A DNA stretch of 7,333 nucleotides from Clostridiales bacterium (GCA_019421525.1 JAHZFC010000112.1:1-7333); one strand, 5' to 3'; positions 1 through 5,916 are shown, counted from the stretch's first letter. Made by a program: numbers and translations. Notes: generated by a model not told the origin, from the letters alone.

Positions 1-287
1 TCCCGCCAGCCCTTCATCTCCGGGTGCAGGCACCCAAAGGAGGCAAAGTGGGCCGTGGCGGCGATCCTGGCGGCAAATTCGTTGCAGGAGCGGACCTTCG
101 CCGGGTTGGTGCACACCGGCATGTTCACGCTGAGGGCCACGCCCTCCCGGGCCATGGCATGGCCCAGATGGACCAGATCCCCCTCGGTCCGGTAGGGGAT
201 CTTACAGTACTCATACATCCCGGCCACTGCCCGGGCGGCCATCTTCTCCGGGAACAGGTGGGTGTGGAAGTCGATGATCGCTCTCAT
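1..287 (-). CDS. Amidohydrolase-like metal-dependent hydrolase, N-terminal part (cut by window edge)
   Basis: Ninety-five residues are visible, starting MRAIIDFHTHLFPEKMA; the rest lies outside the window. The HTH at residues 8-10, directly after a short hydrophobic strand (AIIDF), is the HxH metal-binding signature at the first strand of TIM-barrel amidohydrolases (amidohydrolase_2/TatD-like families). The later stretch GVALSVNMPVCTNPAKV, and then HFASFGCLHPEM, fit the next barrel strands of such enzymes. Substrate cannot be told. The likely reaction is metal-assisted hydrolysis or decarboxylation in the cytosol. The ATG lies 3 bases after the stop of the 146-residue gene upstream. The nearest purine-rich stretch (GGAAGGG) is 18 bases away, so translation probably depends on coupling to that gene. 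Family assignment rests on the N-terminal motif alone. Confidence 0.72.
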   Translation of the reverse strand, partial: MRAIIDFHTHLFPEKMAARAVAGMYEYCKIPYRTEGDLVHLGHAMAREGVALSVNMPVCTNPAKVRSCNEFAARIAATAHFASFGCLHPEMKGWR

Positions 288-290
288 GGG

Positions 291-731
291 TCAGCGCTTC
301 GCCAGCCCTTCCACCACGAAGCAGCCCAGCGCGCCGCTGAGGATCGTCTTGTAGGAATAGCTGACATTGAGGCTGTCCAGGGTGGCCAGGATGCTCCGGC
401 GCTTCTGGTTGCACACGGTGACGCCCAGCTTCCGGTCCTCCACGGTGCCCTCGGGCTCGGCCACCACCAGGATCAGCTGGGTGGAGCACTGCTCCAGCAG
501 GGCCTTGAGCTTGGCCCGGTCCAGCTCCGCGTAGGAGCTGTTGGGCTGCTGGAGGTCGTCGTAATCAGCCACCAGCCGCACGCTGACGCCCCGGACCTCC
601 AGCTCGTCGGCCAGCTCCCGGCTGTCGTCCACCATATCCACGCTGCGGGAGATGCGGCCATTGAGATTTTCCGCCAGCTGCCAGCACCGGGAGCAGACGG
701 GCTTTTCCACAACATTGCTTTGATTGGTCAT
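291..731 (-). CDS. Unrecognised 146-residue protein with N-terminal CxxC
   Basis: I do not recognise the family. The protein (MTNQSNVVEKPVCSRCWQLA...) has a CxxC at residues 13-16, further cysteines at 82, 107 and 137, no signal peptide and no membrane segment. The alternation of charged helices with hydrophobic strands (SVRLVADYD about 50-58, QLILVVAEPEG 85-95) suggests a compact alpha/beta cytosolic protein. The ATG at 731 is preferred because GGAGGG sits 7 bases before it. The in-frame ATG at 746 overlaps that Shine-Dalgarno itself. The downstream amidohydrolase begins 3 bases after the TGA, so the two are probably co-translated partners. A candidate promoter lies just upstream. The CxxC could bind zinc or be redox-active, but no second Cys or His pair close by supports a classical zinc finger. 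Real-gene evidence is the ribosome-binding site, tight coupling and normal composition. Confidence 0.75.
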   Translation of the reverse strand: MTNQSNVVEKPVCSRCWQLAENLNGRISRSVDMVDDSRELADELEVRGVSVRLVADYDDLQQPNSSYAELDRAKLKALLEQCSTQLILVVAEPEGTVEDRKLGVTVCNQKRRSILATLDSLNVSYSYKTILSGALGCFVVEGLAKR

Positions 732-896
732 GTTCGGACCCTCCATACTGAAATTCTACGTTCAGTATAGCGGTCTTTTTTTCGCCAGATCGTTGGCCAG
801 CCAGCAAACTATCCCCCGCAGGCTGCCAAAGCTCGGGGGGGAGATATCCATTTCCTCGGCTAAATGTGACAACGCCCGGAAAACACTGTTGGCCAG
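732..896 (-). promoter_or_regulatory. Candidate activator-dependent promoter for the CxxC gene
   Basis: The gap between the Crp/FNR-type gene and the CxxC gene has, on the minus strand, a TATACT -10 at 769-764 that predicts a start near 757. No acceptable -35 lies 16-18 bases upstream. In its place an imperfect dyad, GTTTGCTGGCTGGCCAAC (809-792, half-sites GTTnGC/GCnAAC), is centred about 43 bases before the predicted start. That is the position used by Crp/FNR proteins at class II promoters. The ten bases GTTGGCCAGC recur at 888-897 within a second dyad, TGTTGGCCAGCTAACA (887-902), over the regulator's stop codon. A C-run (813-817) and a G-run (835-841) could pair into a hairpin but are not followed by a T-run. 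Promoter elements are read directly; use by the neighbouring regulator is inference. Confidence 0.45.
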
Positions 897-1544
897 CTAA
901 CATTTCGGCTCGTCCGCGCTGAAATTTAACAGCGCTTCCATGTCCAGGATGATGATCTTGCCGTACCGGGTGGTGAGCCAGCCCCTGGCCTTCATGTTGT
1001 TCACCGCCTGGTTCACCGCCCACCGGGACAGGCCCAGCACCCGGGCGATCACCGTCTGGGTGAACTCCATGACCAGCCCCTCCTCCGTGGCCTGGCAGTG
1101 CCCCTCGGCATACCGGCGGACGAAGAACCGGGCCACCCGCTCCTCGGCGGACAGCAGGGAGCTGTCCACCGTCTGCTGGAGGAGCAGGCCCACCTCGCAG
1201 GCCAGCTCGTGGGCGATGAGCCCCCAGACCTCCGGGTACTCCGCGCAGCACCGGGTGAAGGCGTCCCGGTGGATGACCACCACCAGGCAGTCCACCAACG
1301 CCACGGCGGAGGAGCGGTGAGGGTTGCCCTCAAAGAAGGTGGCCAGGCCGGAAAAATGCTCCGGCCAGGAGATCAGCACGTTGCGCTCCCTGCCCTCCGG
1401 GGTGACCACTGACACCAGGGCCATCCCCTCCCGGACAAAGTACAGGCAGTCCTCCGTCTCCCCCTGGCGGAAGATCATGGACCCGGCGGGATAGCGCCGG
1501 GGCACGCCAAAGCGGTCCAAAAACGCGATGAGTTGTCGATCCAT
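897..1544 (-). CDS. Crp/FNR-family transcriptional regulator
   Basis: At 215 residues this has the usual family length and layout. Residues about 12-100 form a cyclic-nucleotide-binding-type beta-roll (GSMIFRQGETEDCLYFVREG at 21-40; FSGLATFFEGNPHRSSA at 64-80). A dimerisation helix covers about 105-135, and a winged helix-turn-helix about 136-203. The recognition helix is GLSRWAVNQAVNNM (171-184). E. coli Crp reads DNA with RExxxR; here the corresponding residues are R-W-A-V-N-Q, so the target is probably not TGTGA. The cAMP phosphate-binding RS pair is not clearly present. HRSSA at 76-80 is the nearest stretch, so the effector is unknown. No N-terminal cysteine cluster for an FNR iron-sulphur centre is seen. 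The ATG has AGGAG 7 bases upstream and lies 16 bases after the kinase stop, indicating one transcript. It probably acts as an activator, perhaps of the next genes. Confidence 0.9.
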   Translation of the reverse strand: MDRQLIAFLDRFGVPRRYPAGSMIFRQGETEDCLYFVREGMALVSVVTPEGRERNVLISWPEHFSGLATFFEGNPHRSSAVALVDCLVVVIHRDAFTRCCAEYPEVWGLIAHELACEVGLLLQQTVDSSLLSAEERVARFFVRRYAEGHCQATEEGLVMEFTQTVIARVLGLSRWAVNQAVNNMKARGWLTTRYGKIIILDMEALLNFSADEPKC

Positions 1545-1560
1545 CCTGTTTCTCCTATCT

Positions 1561-2802
1561 CTAGTCGTGTTCTGCCGGCAGGGAGACGGTAAAGACGGTC
1601 CCCTCTGCCGCGGTGCTGGTCACCGATATCTTCCCCTTGTGGCGCTCCGCCACCGACGAGGCGATGGCCAGCCCCAGTCCGTATCCTCCGGTCTCCCTGG
1701 CCCGGGCGGAGTCCAACCGGTAGAACCGCTCGAACAGGTGGGGCAGCGCCTCGGGCGGGATGGGGTCGCCGGTGTTGCGTACGGTGAGCACCGCCCGGTC
1801 TCCGCCCCGCTTCAGGGACAGGTCCACCACTCCCTCCGGCCCGCAGTATTTGCAGGCGTTGTCCAGCAAAATGGCGACCAGACGGTGCAGCTGCCCCTCG
1901 TCCCCCAGTACCCGGATCTCCGGGTCGATATCCCCGTTGAGCTGGGCCCCCCGCTCGAAGGCCACCGGCTCAAAGGACAGCATGCAGTTCCAGCACAGGT
2001 CGGACAGCACCACCGGCTGCCGCACCTGGTCCTTGGCCGCGGCGCTGTCGCTCCGGGCCAGGAACAGCAGGTCCTCCACCAGCCCTTTCATCCGCCGGGC
2101 TTCATCCTGGATATACTCCACCCACTTGCGCTGGCTCTCGATGGTCTGGTCCGGGTGGGACAGCAGGATATCCGCGTCTGCCAGCAGGACGGTCAGGGGC
2201 GTTTTCAGCTCGTGGGAGGCGTCCGCCACGAACTGCCGCTGCTGCTGCCAGCTCTTTTCGATAGGCCGCACCGCCCACCGGGCCAAAAACAGGCTGATGA
2301 GGAAAAAGCACACCAGGGCGGCGGCCAGCACCAGAAGGGAGGTGAGCAGCTGGTGGTTCAGGTTTGTCCGTTCCCACCCCATGTCCGCAAAGGCGATGCG
2401 CAGTTTCCCTCCCGTGACCGCCCGCAGATACCGCAGATCCAGGTCCCTCAGCACCCCCTGGTCGGTGTCGCTGTCCAGGGCGGCGGTCACCGCCTGAGCC
2501 AGCGTCTCCTCCGTGATCTCCACATAGTCGTCCAGCACCATGCTCACCGTGCCGTCCCAGTTGAAGATGACGCAGAACACCGGCACGATAGGCTGACTGT
2601 CCCCGCCGATGAGCCCGCTGCCGATCTGCCACCGGTCCGGCCCGTTCTCTCCCCACAGCACCGCCCGGCGCAGGGCGTCCCCGCTCTCCGCCGTCACCTG
2701 CTGCCAGGCGCTGAAGAGTTGGATCGACAGCACCACCAGCAGCACCAGGGATACCAGGAGCATATTGATCAAAACGAATTTTCTCCGCAGCTGTTTCAGC
2801 AT
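1561..2802 (-). CDS. Membrane sensor histidine kinase (orphan, no response regulator beside it)
   Basis: The 413-residue protein starts MLKQLRRKFVLINMLL. The ATG at 2802 has GGGAGG 7 bases upstream; a TTG start at 2817 would sit on top of that site. The first membrane helix is about 9-31 and the second about 152-174. Between them is an extracytoplasmic sensing domain of about 120 residues that I cannot assign. A short linker with ARWAVRPIEKSW replaces a full HAMP domain. The H-box FVADASHELKTPLTVLL carries the phospho-accepting His at about 197. The N-box is LLDNACKYC (Asn about 315), followed by NTGDPIPPEALPHLFERFYR and GGYGLGLAI of the ATP-binding fold. It should autophosphorylate and pass phosphate to a response regulator, normally of the OmpR type for this subclass. 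None is encoded in the window. Downstream, 16 bases away, is a Crp/FNR-type regulator instead. Confidence 0.95.
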   Translation of the reverse strand: MLKQLRRKFVLINMLLVSLVLLVVLSIQLFSAWQQVTAESGDALRRAVLWGENGPDRWQIGSGLIGGDSQPIVPVFCVIFNWDGTVSMVLDDYVEITEETLAQAVTAALDSDTDQGVLRDLDLRYLRAVTGGKLRIAFADMGWERTNLNHQLLTSLLVLAAALVCFFLISLFLARWAVRPIEKSWQQQRQFVADASHELKTPLTVLLADADILLSHPDQTIESQRKWVEYIQDEARRMKGLVEDLLFLARSDSAAAKDQVRQPVVLSDLCWNCMLSFEPVAFERGAQLNGDIDPEIRVLGDEGQLHRLVAILLDNACKYCGPEGVVDLSLKRGGDRAVLTVRNTGDPIPPEALPHLFERFYRLDSARARETGGYGLGLAIASSVAERHKGKISVTSTAAEGTVFTVSLPAEHD

Positions 2803-2845
2803 GGGCAGACCTCCCAAAGCGGACCATGTCCGTCTTTTCCCCTAT

Positions 2846-2905
2846 AGCATAGAGGAAAATCGAAAAAAAGAAAAGTTTTTTCTGAAAATTTCAGGGTAAT
2901 TTCAG
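2846..2905 (-). promoter_or_regulatory. Putative kinase promoter with 11-bp-spaced direct repeats
   Basis: On the minus strand a TATGCT -10 (2851-2846) has a weak TTTTCT -35 (2874-2869) 17 bases upstream, giving a start near 2839. Just upstream two exact copies of CTGAAATT (2905-2898 and 2894-2887) begin exactly 11 bases apart. The second copy also forms a perfect 13-base palindrome, CTGAAAATTTCAG (2882-2894). Direct repeats at 11-bp spacing are typical of OmpR/PhoB-type response-regulator sites. The placement at about -48 to -66 suits activation of a poor promoter. The repeats are certain; the binding protein is inferred and is not encoded nearby. Confidence 0.45.
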
Positions 2906-2950
2906 ATGCATGAGGTATCATATCCTTGTTCAAGTTTCATGCTCCTCATA

Positions 2951-3000
2951 ACATACCAGGGGGCGGGGCCGGCATCAGCAGGTCCCGCCCCCTGGTATGT
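2951..3000. repeat. Long inverted repeat (20-bp stem, 10-base loop)
   Basis: Positions 2951-2970 pair with 2981-3000 over 20 base pairs with a single G-T pair (2968/2983). The loop is GGCATCAGCA (2971-2980). The stem core is very GC-rich (GGGGGCGGG against CCCGCCCCC). Neither side carries a T-run, so it is not a standard intrinsic terminator, and it lies between two divergent genes where none is needed. It could be a transcription insulator, part of an unrecognised small RNA, a protein-binding site or a small palindromic repeat. I see no protein-coding signal through it. Confidence 0.85.
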
Positions 3001-3016
3001 CTCTGCCTGGAGAGTC

Positions 3017-3070
3017 TCAAAAAAATTTTTTTGATCTCCTCTTTACAAATGGGATCTCTTGTTGTATACT
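3017..3070 (+). promoter_or_regulatory. Promoter of the perR-rubrerythrin operon with UP-like A/T element
   Basis: TTTACA (3042-3047), a 17-base spacer and TATACT (3065-3070) make a near-consensus housekeeping promoter with a start near 3077. Upstream, at about -60 to -43, is the perfect palindrome TCAAAAAAATTTTTTTGA (3017-3034), with A7 followed by T7. This position and composition match an UP element contacted by the alpha subunit of RNA polymerase. The unit looks built for high expression once repression is lifted. Confidence 0.8.
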
Positions 3071-3095
3071 AACAATAGTGATACTGATTATTGTT
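3071..3095. promoter_or_regulatory. Candidate PerR/Fur-family operator
   Basis: AACAATA (3071-3077) and TATTGTT (3089-3095) form an inverted repeat centred on 3083. Of the 12 pairs across the whole dyad, 9 are complementary. It covers the predicted transcription start and ends just before the GGAGG (3097-3101) of the regulator gene. Bound protein would block initiation, as expected for autorepression. It is AT-rich and symmetrical like PerR and Fur boxes. The internal 7-1-7 match to the Bacillus PerR consensus is only moderate. Confidence 0.55.
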
Positions 3096-3108
3096 TGGAG
3101 GTAGACCT

Positions 3109-3504
3109 ATGCCCATCGTCAGGCGCAGCCGGAAACGGGACGCTATACTGGACCTGATGCGCTCCACCACATGCCACCCCTCTGCGGACTGGGTATACCA
3201 GCGCATGCGGGAGCAGTTCCCGGATGTGAGCCTGGGTACCGTCTACCGCAACCTCAAACAGCTGTCAGAGGAGGGGCTCATCAAATCGGTGGGCGTGGTG
3301 GACGGGCAGGAGCGGTTCGATGCCCGCATCTCTCCCCATTCACATTTTGTCTGCAACCAATGCGGCGCGGTGCAGGATCTTCCCAACTGCGTGTCGGAGG
3401 AGACCATCGCGCCCCTTGGCGAGGAATATGGGTTCGTGGAACAGTCCTATGAGCTGCACATCTATGGCGTCTGTAAGGACTGTGCCCAGCTCGAAGCTGT
3501 CTGA
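3109..3504 (+). CDS. perR: PerR-type peroxide-sensing repressor (Fur family)
   Basis: This 131-residue protein begins MPIVRRSRKRDAILDLM. The ATG at 3109 has GGAGG 7 bases before it; an upstream in-frame TTG at 3091 lacks a site. The DNA-binding helix is SLGTVYRNLKQL (41-52). The regulatory metal ligands of Bacillus PerR all have counterparts: H23 (CHPSADWVY), D71 (RFDAR), H77 and H79 (PHSHF), and D90 (VQDLP). The last position tends to be Asp in PerR and Glu in Fur, favouring a peroxide sensor. The structural zinc site is CxxC 82/85 plus CxxC 122/125. In such proteins peroxide oxidises a metal-ligand histidine when iron is bound, releasing DNA. The rubrerythrin gene starts 34 bases downstream on the same transcript, which strongly supports the peroxide role over iron uptake control. 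Confidence 0.9.
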   Translation: MPIVRRSRKRDAILDLMRSTTCHPSADWVYQRMREQFPDVSLGTVYRNLKQLSEEGLIKSVGVVDGQERFDARISPHSHFVCNQCGAVQDLPNCVSEETIAPLGEEYGFVEQSYELHIYGVCKDCAQLEAV

Positions 3505-3538
3505 ACAAAAGAAATTTTTATGGAAGGAAGATCTGATC

Positions 3539-4126
3539 ATGAAAAAATGGGTTTGCCCTGTCTGCGGTTACGTCCACGAGGGAGATACTCCCCCCGCTGA
3601 GTGCCCCGTGTGCCATGTGCCCGGCTCCAAGTTCATCGAGCAGTCCGGCGACATGAAGCTGGCCGCTGAGCACGAGTACGGCATCTACGCCAAGACCGTG
3701 AAGGACAACGCCGACATCAGCGCCGAGGACAAGGCCTACATCCTGGAGCAGCTCAAGGCCAACTTCACCGGCGAGTGCTCCGAGGTGGGCATGTACCTGT
3801 GCATGGCCCGCATCGCCCACCGCGAGGGCTATCCCGAGATCGGCCTGTACTGGGAGAAGGCCGCCTATGAGGAGGCCGAGCACGCCGCCAAGTTCGCCGA
3901 GTTGCTGGGCGAGGAGCTGGAGCCCAACATGAAGGCGGACACCAAGGCCAACCTGGCCTGGCGTGTGGACTGCGAGTTCGGCGCCACCCAGGGCAAGGTG
4001 GACCTGGCCGCCTGCGCCAAGAAGAACGGTCTGGACGCCATCCATGACACCGTCCACGAGATGGCCCGCGACGAGGCCCGCCACGGCCGCGCCCTGAAGG
4101 GCCTGCTGGAGCGCTACTTCAAGTAA
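3539..4126 (+). CDS. rbr: Reverse rubrerythrin (hydrogen peroxide reductase)
   Basis: The protein of 195 residues begins MKKWVCPVCGYVHEGDTPPA. An N-terminal rubredoxin domain holds one iron through C6, C9, C22 and C25. A four-helix diiron domain follows from about 40. Likely diiron ligands are E79 (FTGEC), E112 and H115 (EAEH), E146 (DCEFG), and E179 and H182 (EARH). The rubredoxin-first order is the 'reverse' form known from clostridia, where it acts as terminal NAD(P)H-linked peroxidase through flavoprotein and rubredoxin partners in the cytosol. No such partner gene is in the window. The ATG at 3539 follows AAGGAAG. Codon use is strongly biased to G/C third positions (GCC, AAG, GAG, CTG, ATC), suggesting high expression. 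Peroxide induction via the upstream regulator is inferred. An intrinsic terminator lies 27 bases downstream. Confidence 0.96.
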   Translation: MKKWVCPVCGYVHEGDTPPAECPVCHVPGSKFIEQSGDMKLAAEHEYGIYAKTVKDNADISAEDKAYILEQLKANFTGECSEVGMYLCMARIAHREGYPEIGLYWEKAAYEEAEHAAKFAELLGEELEPNMKADTKANLAWRVDCEFGATQGKVDLAACAKKNGLDAIHDTVHEMARDEARHGRALKGLLERYFK

Positions 4127-4153
4127 GCTCGGGCCCGGATCGGGAAACAGTTT

Positions 4154-4188
4154 GAGAGGGGACCGGAAAGCCGGTCCCCTCTCTTTTT
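4154..4188 (+). terminator. Rho-independent terminator of the perR-rbr operon
   Basis: GAGAGGGGACCGG (4154-4166) pairs perfectly with CCGGTCCCCTCTC (4171-4183) around an AAAG loop. Five T residues (4184-4188) follow immediately. The hairpin lies shortly after the rubrerythrin stop codon, as expected. Confidence 0.95.
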
Positions 4189-4267
4189 GTACCTGTGGTG
4201 TCCCGCTGCCGTTTCCCCGTGTTCCAGACCCGAAAAGTGTTGCGTGCAAAAGGCGTCCCCGCCTGCT

Positions 4268-4302
4268 CCGGATCCCCCAGAGGGGCCCCTCTCCCGATCC
4301 GG
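4268..4302. repeat. Nested palindrome in the convergent gap
   Basis: The perfect 14-base palindrome AGAGGGGCCCCTCT (4279-4292) lies inside a second pair of arms, CCGGATC (4268-4274) and GATCCGG (4296-4302). The outer arms are centred half a base off the inner one. No T-run adjoins. Together with the palindrome at 4305-4356 it fills most of the space between the convergent rubrerythrin and polysaccharide operons. Its role is unknown; it may be part of the end-of-operon structure for minus-strand transcripts. Confidence 0.6.
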
Positions 4303-4304
4303 GA

Positions 4305-4356
4305 AAGCAGGAAGGAGCCCTGGCTGTGAGCTCACAGCCAGGGCTCCTTCCCGCTT
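4305..4356. terminator. Large palindrome, probable terminator of the polysaccharide operon
   Basis: Positions 4310-4330 are the exact reverse complement of 4331-4351, centred on GAGCTC. After one mismatch the arms extend four more pairs (4305-4308 with 4353-4356). It begins 15 bases past the minus-strand stop at 4371, so it should fold at the 3' end of the ligase transcript. The T-tract is poor (GCTTTCCC on the minus strand), so termination may be weak. The inverted repeat itself is certain. The symmetrical, loopless form could equally be a DNA cruciform or a palindromic repeat. Confidence 0.65.
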
Positions 4357-4370
4357 ATCTTTGGGGCAGA

Positions 4371-5903
4371 TCAGTGGGTGTCGAGCTGTTCCGGCCTGCC
4401 GGACAGCTTGACACAGGCGGCGATGATGCCGAACAGGGACCAGAAGATGAACAGGTTCCGGGGATAGTACCAGGTGTACTCGGCAAGGCCGATGACCAGG
4501 ATGCCGCAGAAGGCCCCGATGGCGGCGGCCAGGATGACGCGCAGGGCCCGGTCAGCCGGAGGGGCGCAGTAGGCTTTGACGCCCTGCTTGAGCTGGCCGA
4601 ACACGGTGCCCAGGTGGAAGATGCCGCCGAACAAGCCCAGCTCGCCCCACATCTGGAGGTAGTTGTTGTGGGTGTGGACGGGGAAGTTGCCGTCCCGCAT
4701 GGGGGGGTACTGCTCAAAGACGGCCACCATGGCGTCCGACCCCAGACCGGTGCCCCGGAACCAGTAGTCCTTCATCATGGTGAAGGAGGCGTTGTAGATC
4801 TGGAAGCGGTAGTTGGTGGATGTGTCCCGGCTGTCCCCAATGGTGAGGATGCGGTTATAGATGGTGTCCGGCAGAAGGGGCAGGCAGAAGAAGCCCACCA
4901 GCAGGAACAGGGGGAGCACCTTCCAGTTGATCAGGGCCAAAAAGACCACCGCGGCCACCGCGAGGCCGATCCAGCTGGAGCGGGAGAGGGTGGCCCCCAG
5001 GGACACCACGCCCACCACCAGGGCGGCCAGGGCCAGCACCTTGACCCGCCAGTTCCTGCTCACGATGAGCAGGGCAAAGACCAGGGGCAGGAGCATGACC
5101 AGGATCTCGGCGAAGTTGTTGGGGTTGTCGAAGAAGGAGTAGATGCGGCCGGGCATGCCGTAGTTGACCAGCATGTCCTGCTGGGAGGCCACCACCTCCA
5201 CCCCGGTGTAGGCCTGATAGCAGCCGTAGACGCCGCAGATGAGCAGGCCGAAGGTGACGGCGGTGAGCAGTGCCACGAGCTGGTCGGTCCGGCTGACGGA
5301 GCTGACGATGAGCAGGGTCAGCAGGAAGGCACCCACATAGAACAGGAAGAAGCGCAGGGACAGGGAGGTGGAGTAGGAGGTGAACAGAGCCGCCCCGATG
5401 GACAGCAGGAAGAAGGTGAACCAGGGGCCCAGCCGCGTCAGCTCCACCTGGAGCTGGCCCCGGGCGGAGGCCAGCACGAACAGCGCGGCCAGCACCAGCG
5501 CCCCCAGGAAGCCGTAGGCGTTGTTCCAGTAGTCGTGGGGGACGGACAGCAGCACCAGCAGGAACAGCCCGGTGAGCAGCGCGGTGCTCTGCCCCAGCAG
5601 GGCAAGGAGCCGCCAGAAGAAGCTGCCCTCCAGCACCTTGCGGCAGGGGCGGTAGATCCAGCGGGCCAGGGCGGTGGGCAGGTTGAAGAGCCCACCCATG
5701 GCCGCGGAGGTGACGCTGCCCGGCCAGGCCCGGGTGGCCGCCCCGTCCCGGGCGAAGAAGCGGAACACCACGCTGCCCGACAGCCAGCGGGGGAAGGCGT
5801 GGTCCAGGCGGCAGAGCAGGGCGCAGATGCCGCTCTGCCGCCACAGGGCGGCAAAGGCAAGCAGGATGCGGCAGAGGAAACTAGTTTGAAATGCGGTCGT
5901 CAT
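4371..5903 (-). CDS. O-antigen ligase/polymerase-family membrane protein (Wzy_C/WaaL-like)
   Basis: This 510-residue, very hydrophobic protein has about 11-12 predicted membrane helices from about residue 103 onward. Family signatures are SFFDNPNNFAEIL (256-268), TLSRSSWIGL (305-314) and the large external loop ending VHTHNNYLQMWGELG (409-423), whose histidines are expected at the active site. These proteins join or polymerise lipid-linked glycans on the outer face of the membrane. In a Firmicute the product is likely a capsule or wall-linked polysaccharide, not lipopolysaccharide. The first 100 residues form a basic, partly amphipathic extension, longer than in most members. The chosen ATG (5903) follows AAAGGGA and lies 13 bases after the glycosyltransferase stop; an in-frame ATG at 5945 would overlap that gene. 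Ligase and polymerase roles cannot be separated by sequence alone. Confidence 0.88.
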   Translation of the reverse strand: MTTAFQTSFLCRILLAFAALWRQSGICALLCRLDHAFPRWLSGSVVFRFFARDGAATRAWPGSVTSAAMGGLFNLPTALARWIYRPCRKVLEGSFFWRLLALLGQSTALLTGLFLLVLLSVPHDYWNNAYGFLGALVLAALFVLASARGQLQVELTRLGPWFTFFLLSIGAALFTSYSTSLSLRFFLFYVGAFLLTLLIVSSVSRTDQLVALLTAVTFGLLICGVYGCYQAYTGVEVVASQQDMLVNYGMPGRIYSFFDNPNNFAEILVMLLPLVFALLIVSRNWRVKVLALAALVVGVVSLGATLSRSSWIGLAVAAVVFLALINWKVLPLFLLVGFFCLPLLPDTIYNRILTIGDSRDTSTNYRFQIYNASFTMMKDYWFRGTGLGSDAMVAVFEQYPPMRDGNFPVHTHNNYLQMWGELGLFGGIFHLGTVFGQLKQGVKAYCAPPADRALRVILAAAIGAFCGILVIGLAEYTWYYPRNLFIFWSLFGIIAACVKLSGRPEQLDTH

Positions 5904-5916
5904 AGGAGCGTCCCTT

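Noticed and set aside
24..770. A 248-codon open frame on the plus strand across the hydrolase and CxxC genes
   Set aside because: Both minus-strand genes have coupling or ribosome-binding signals and normal composition. This frame has a Gly/His/Leu-rich product and no start signal.
1528..2847. A 439-codon open frame on the plus strand opposite the histidine kinase
   Set aside because: It is the antisense shadow of a kinase with all catalytic motifs; its product is low-complexity and His/Gln/Pro-rich.
2907..3035. A 42-codon plus-strand frame through the 2951-3000 hairpin
   Set aside because: It has no ribosome-binding site, its middle is dictated by the inverted repeat, and its end by the A/T promoter element.
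3320..3538. An N-terminal extension of rubrerythrin overlapping perR
   Set aside because: The upstream in-frame part is the perR sequence in another frame. The family start MKKWVCPVCG at 3539 has its own ribosome-binding site.
3518..4249. A 243-codon open frame on the minus strand opposite rubrerythrin
   Set aside because: It is opposite a certain, highly codon-biased gene and runs through that gene's terminator.
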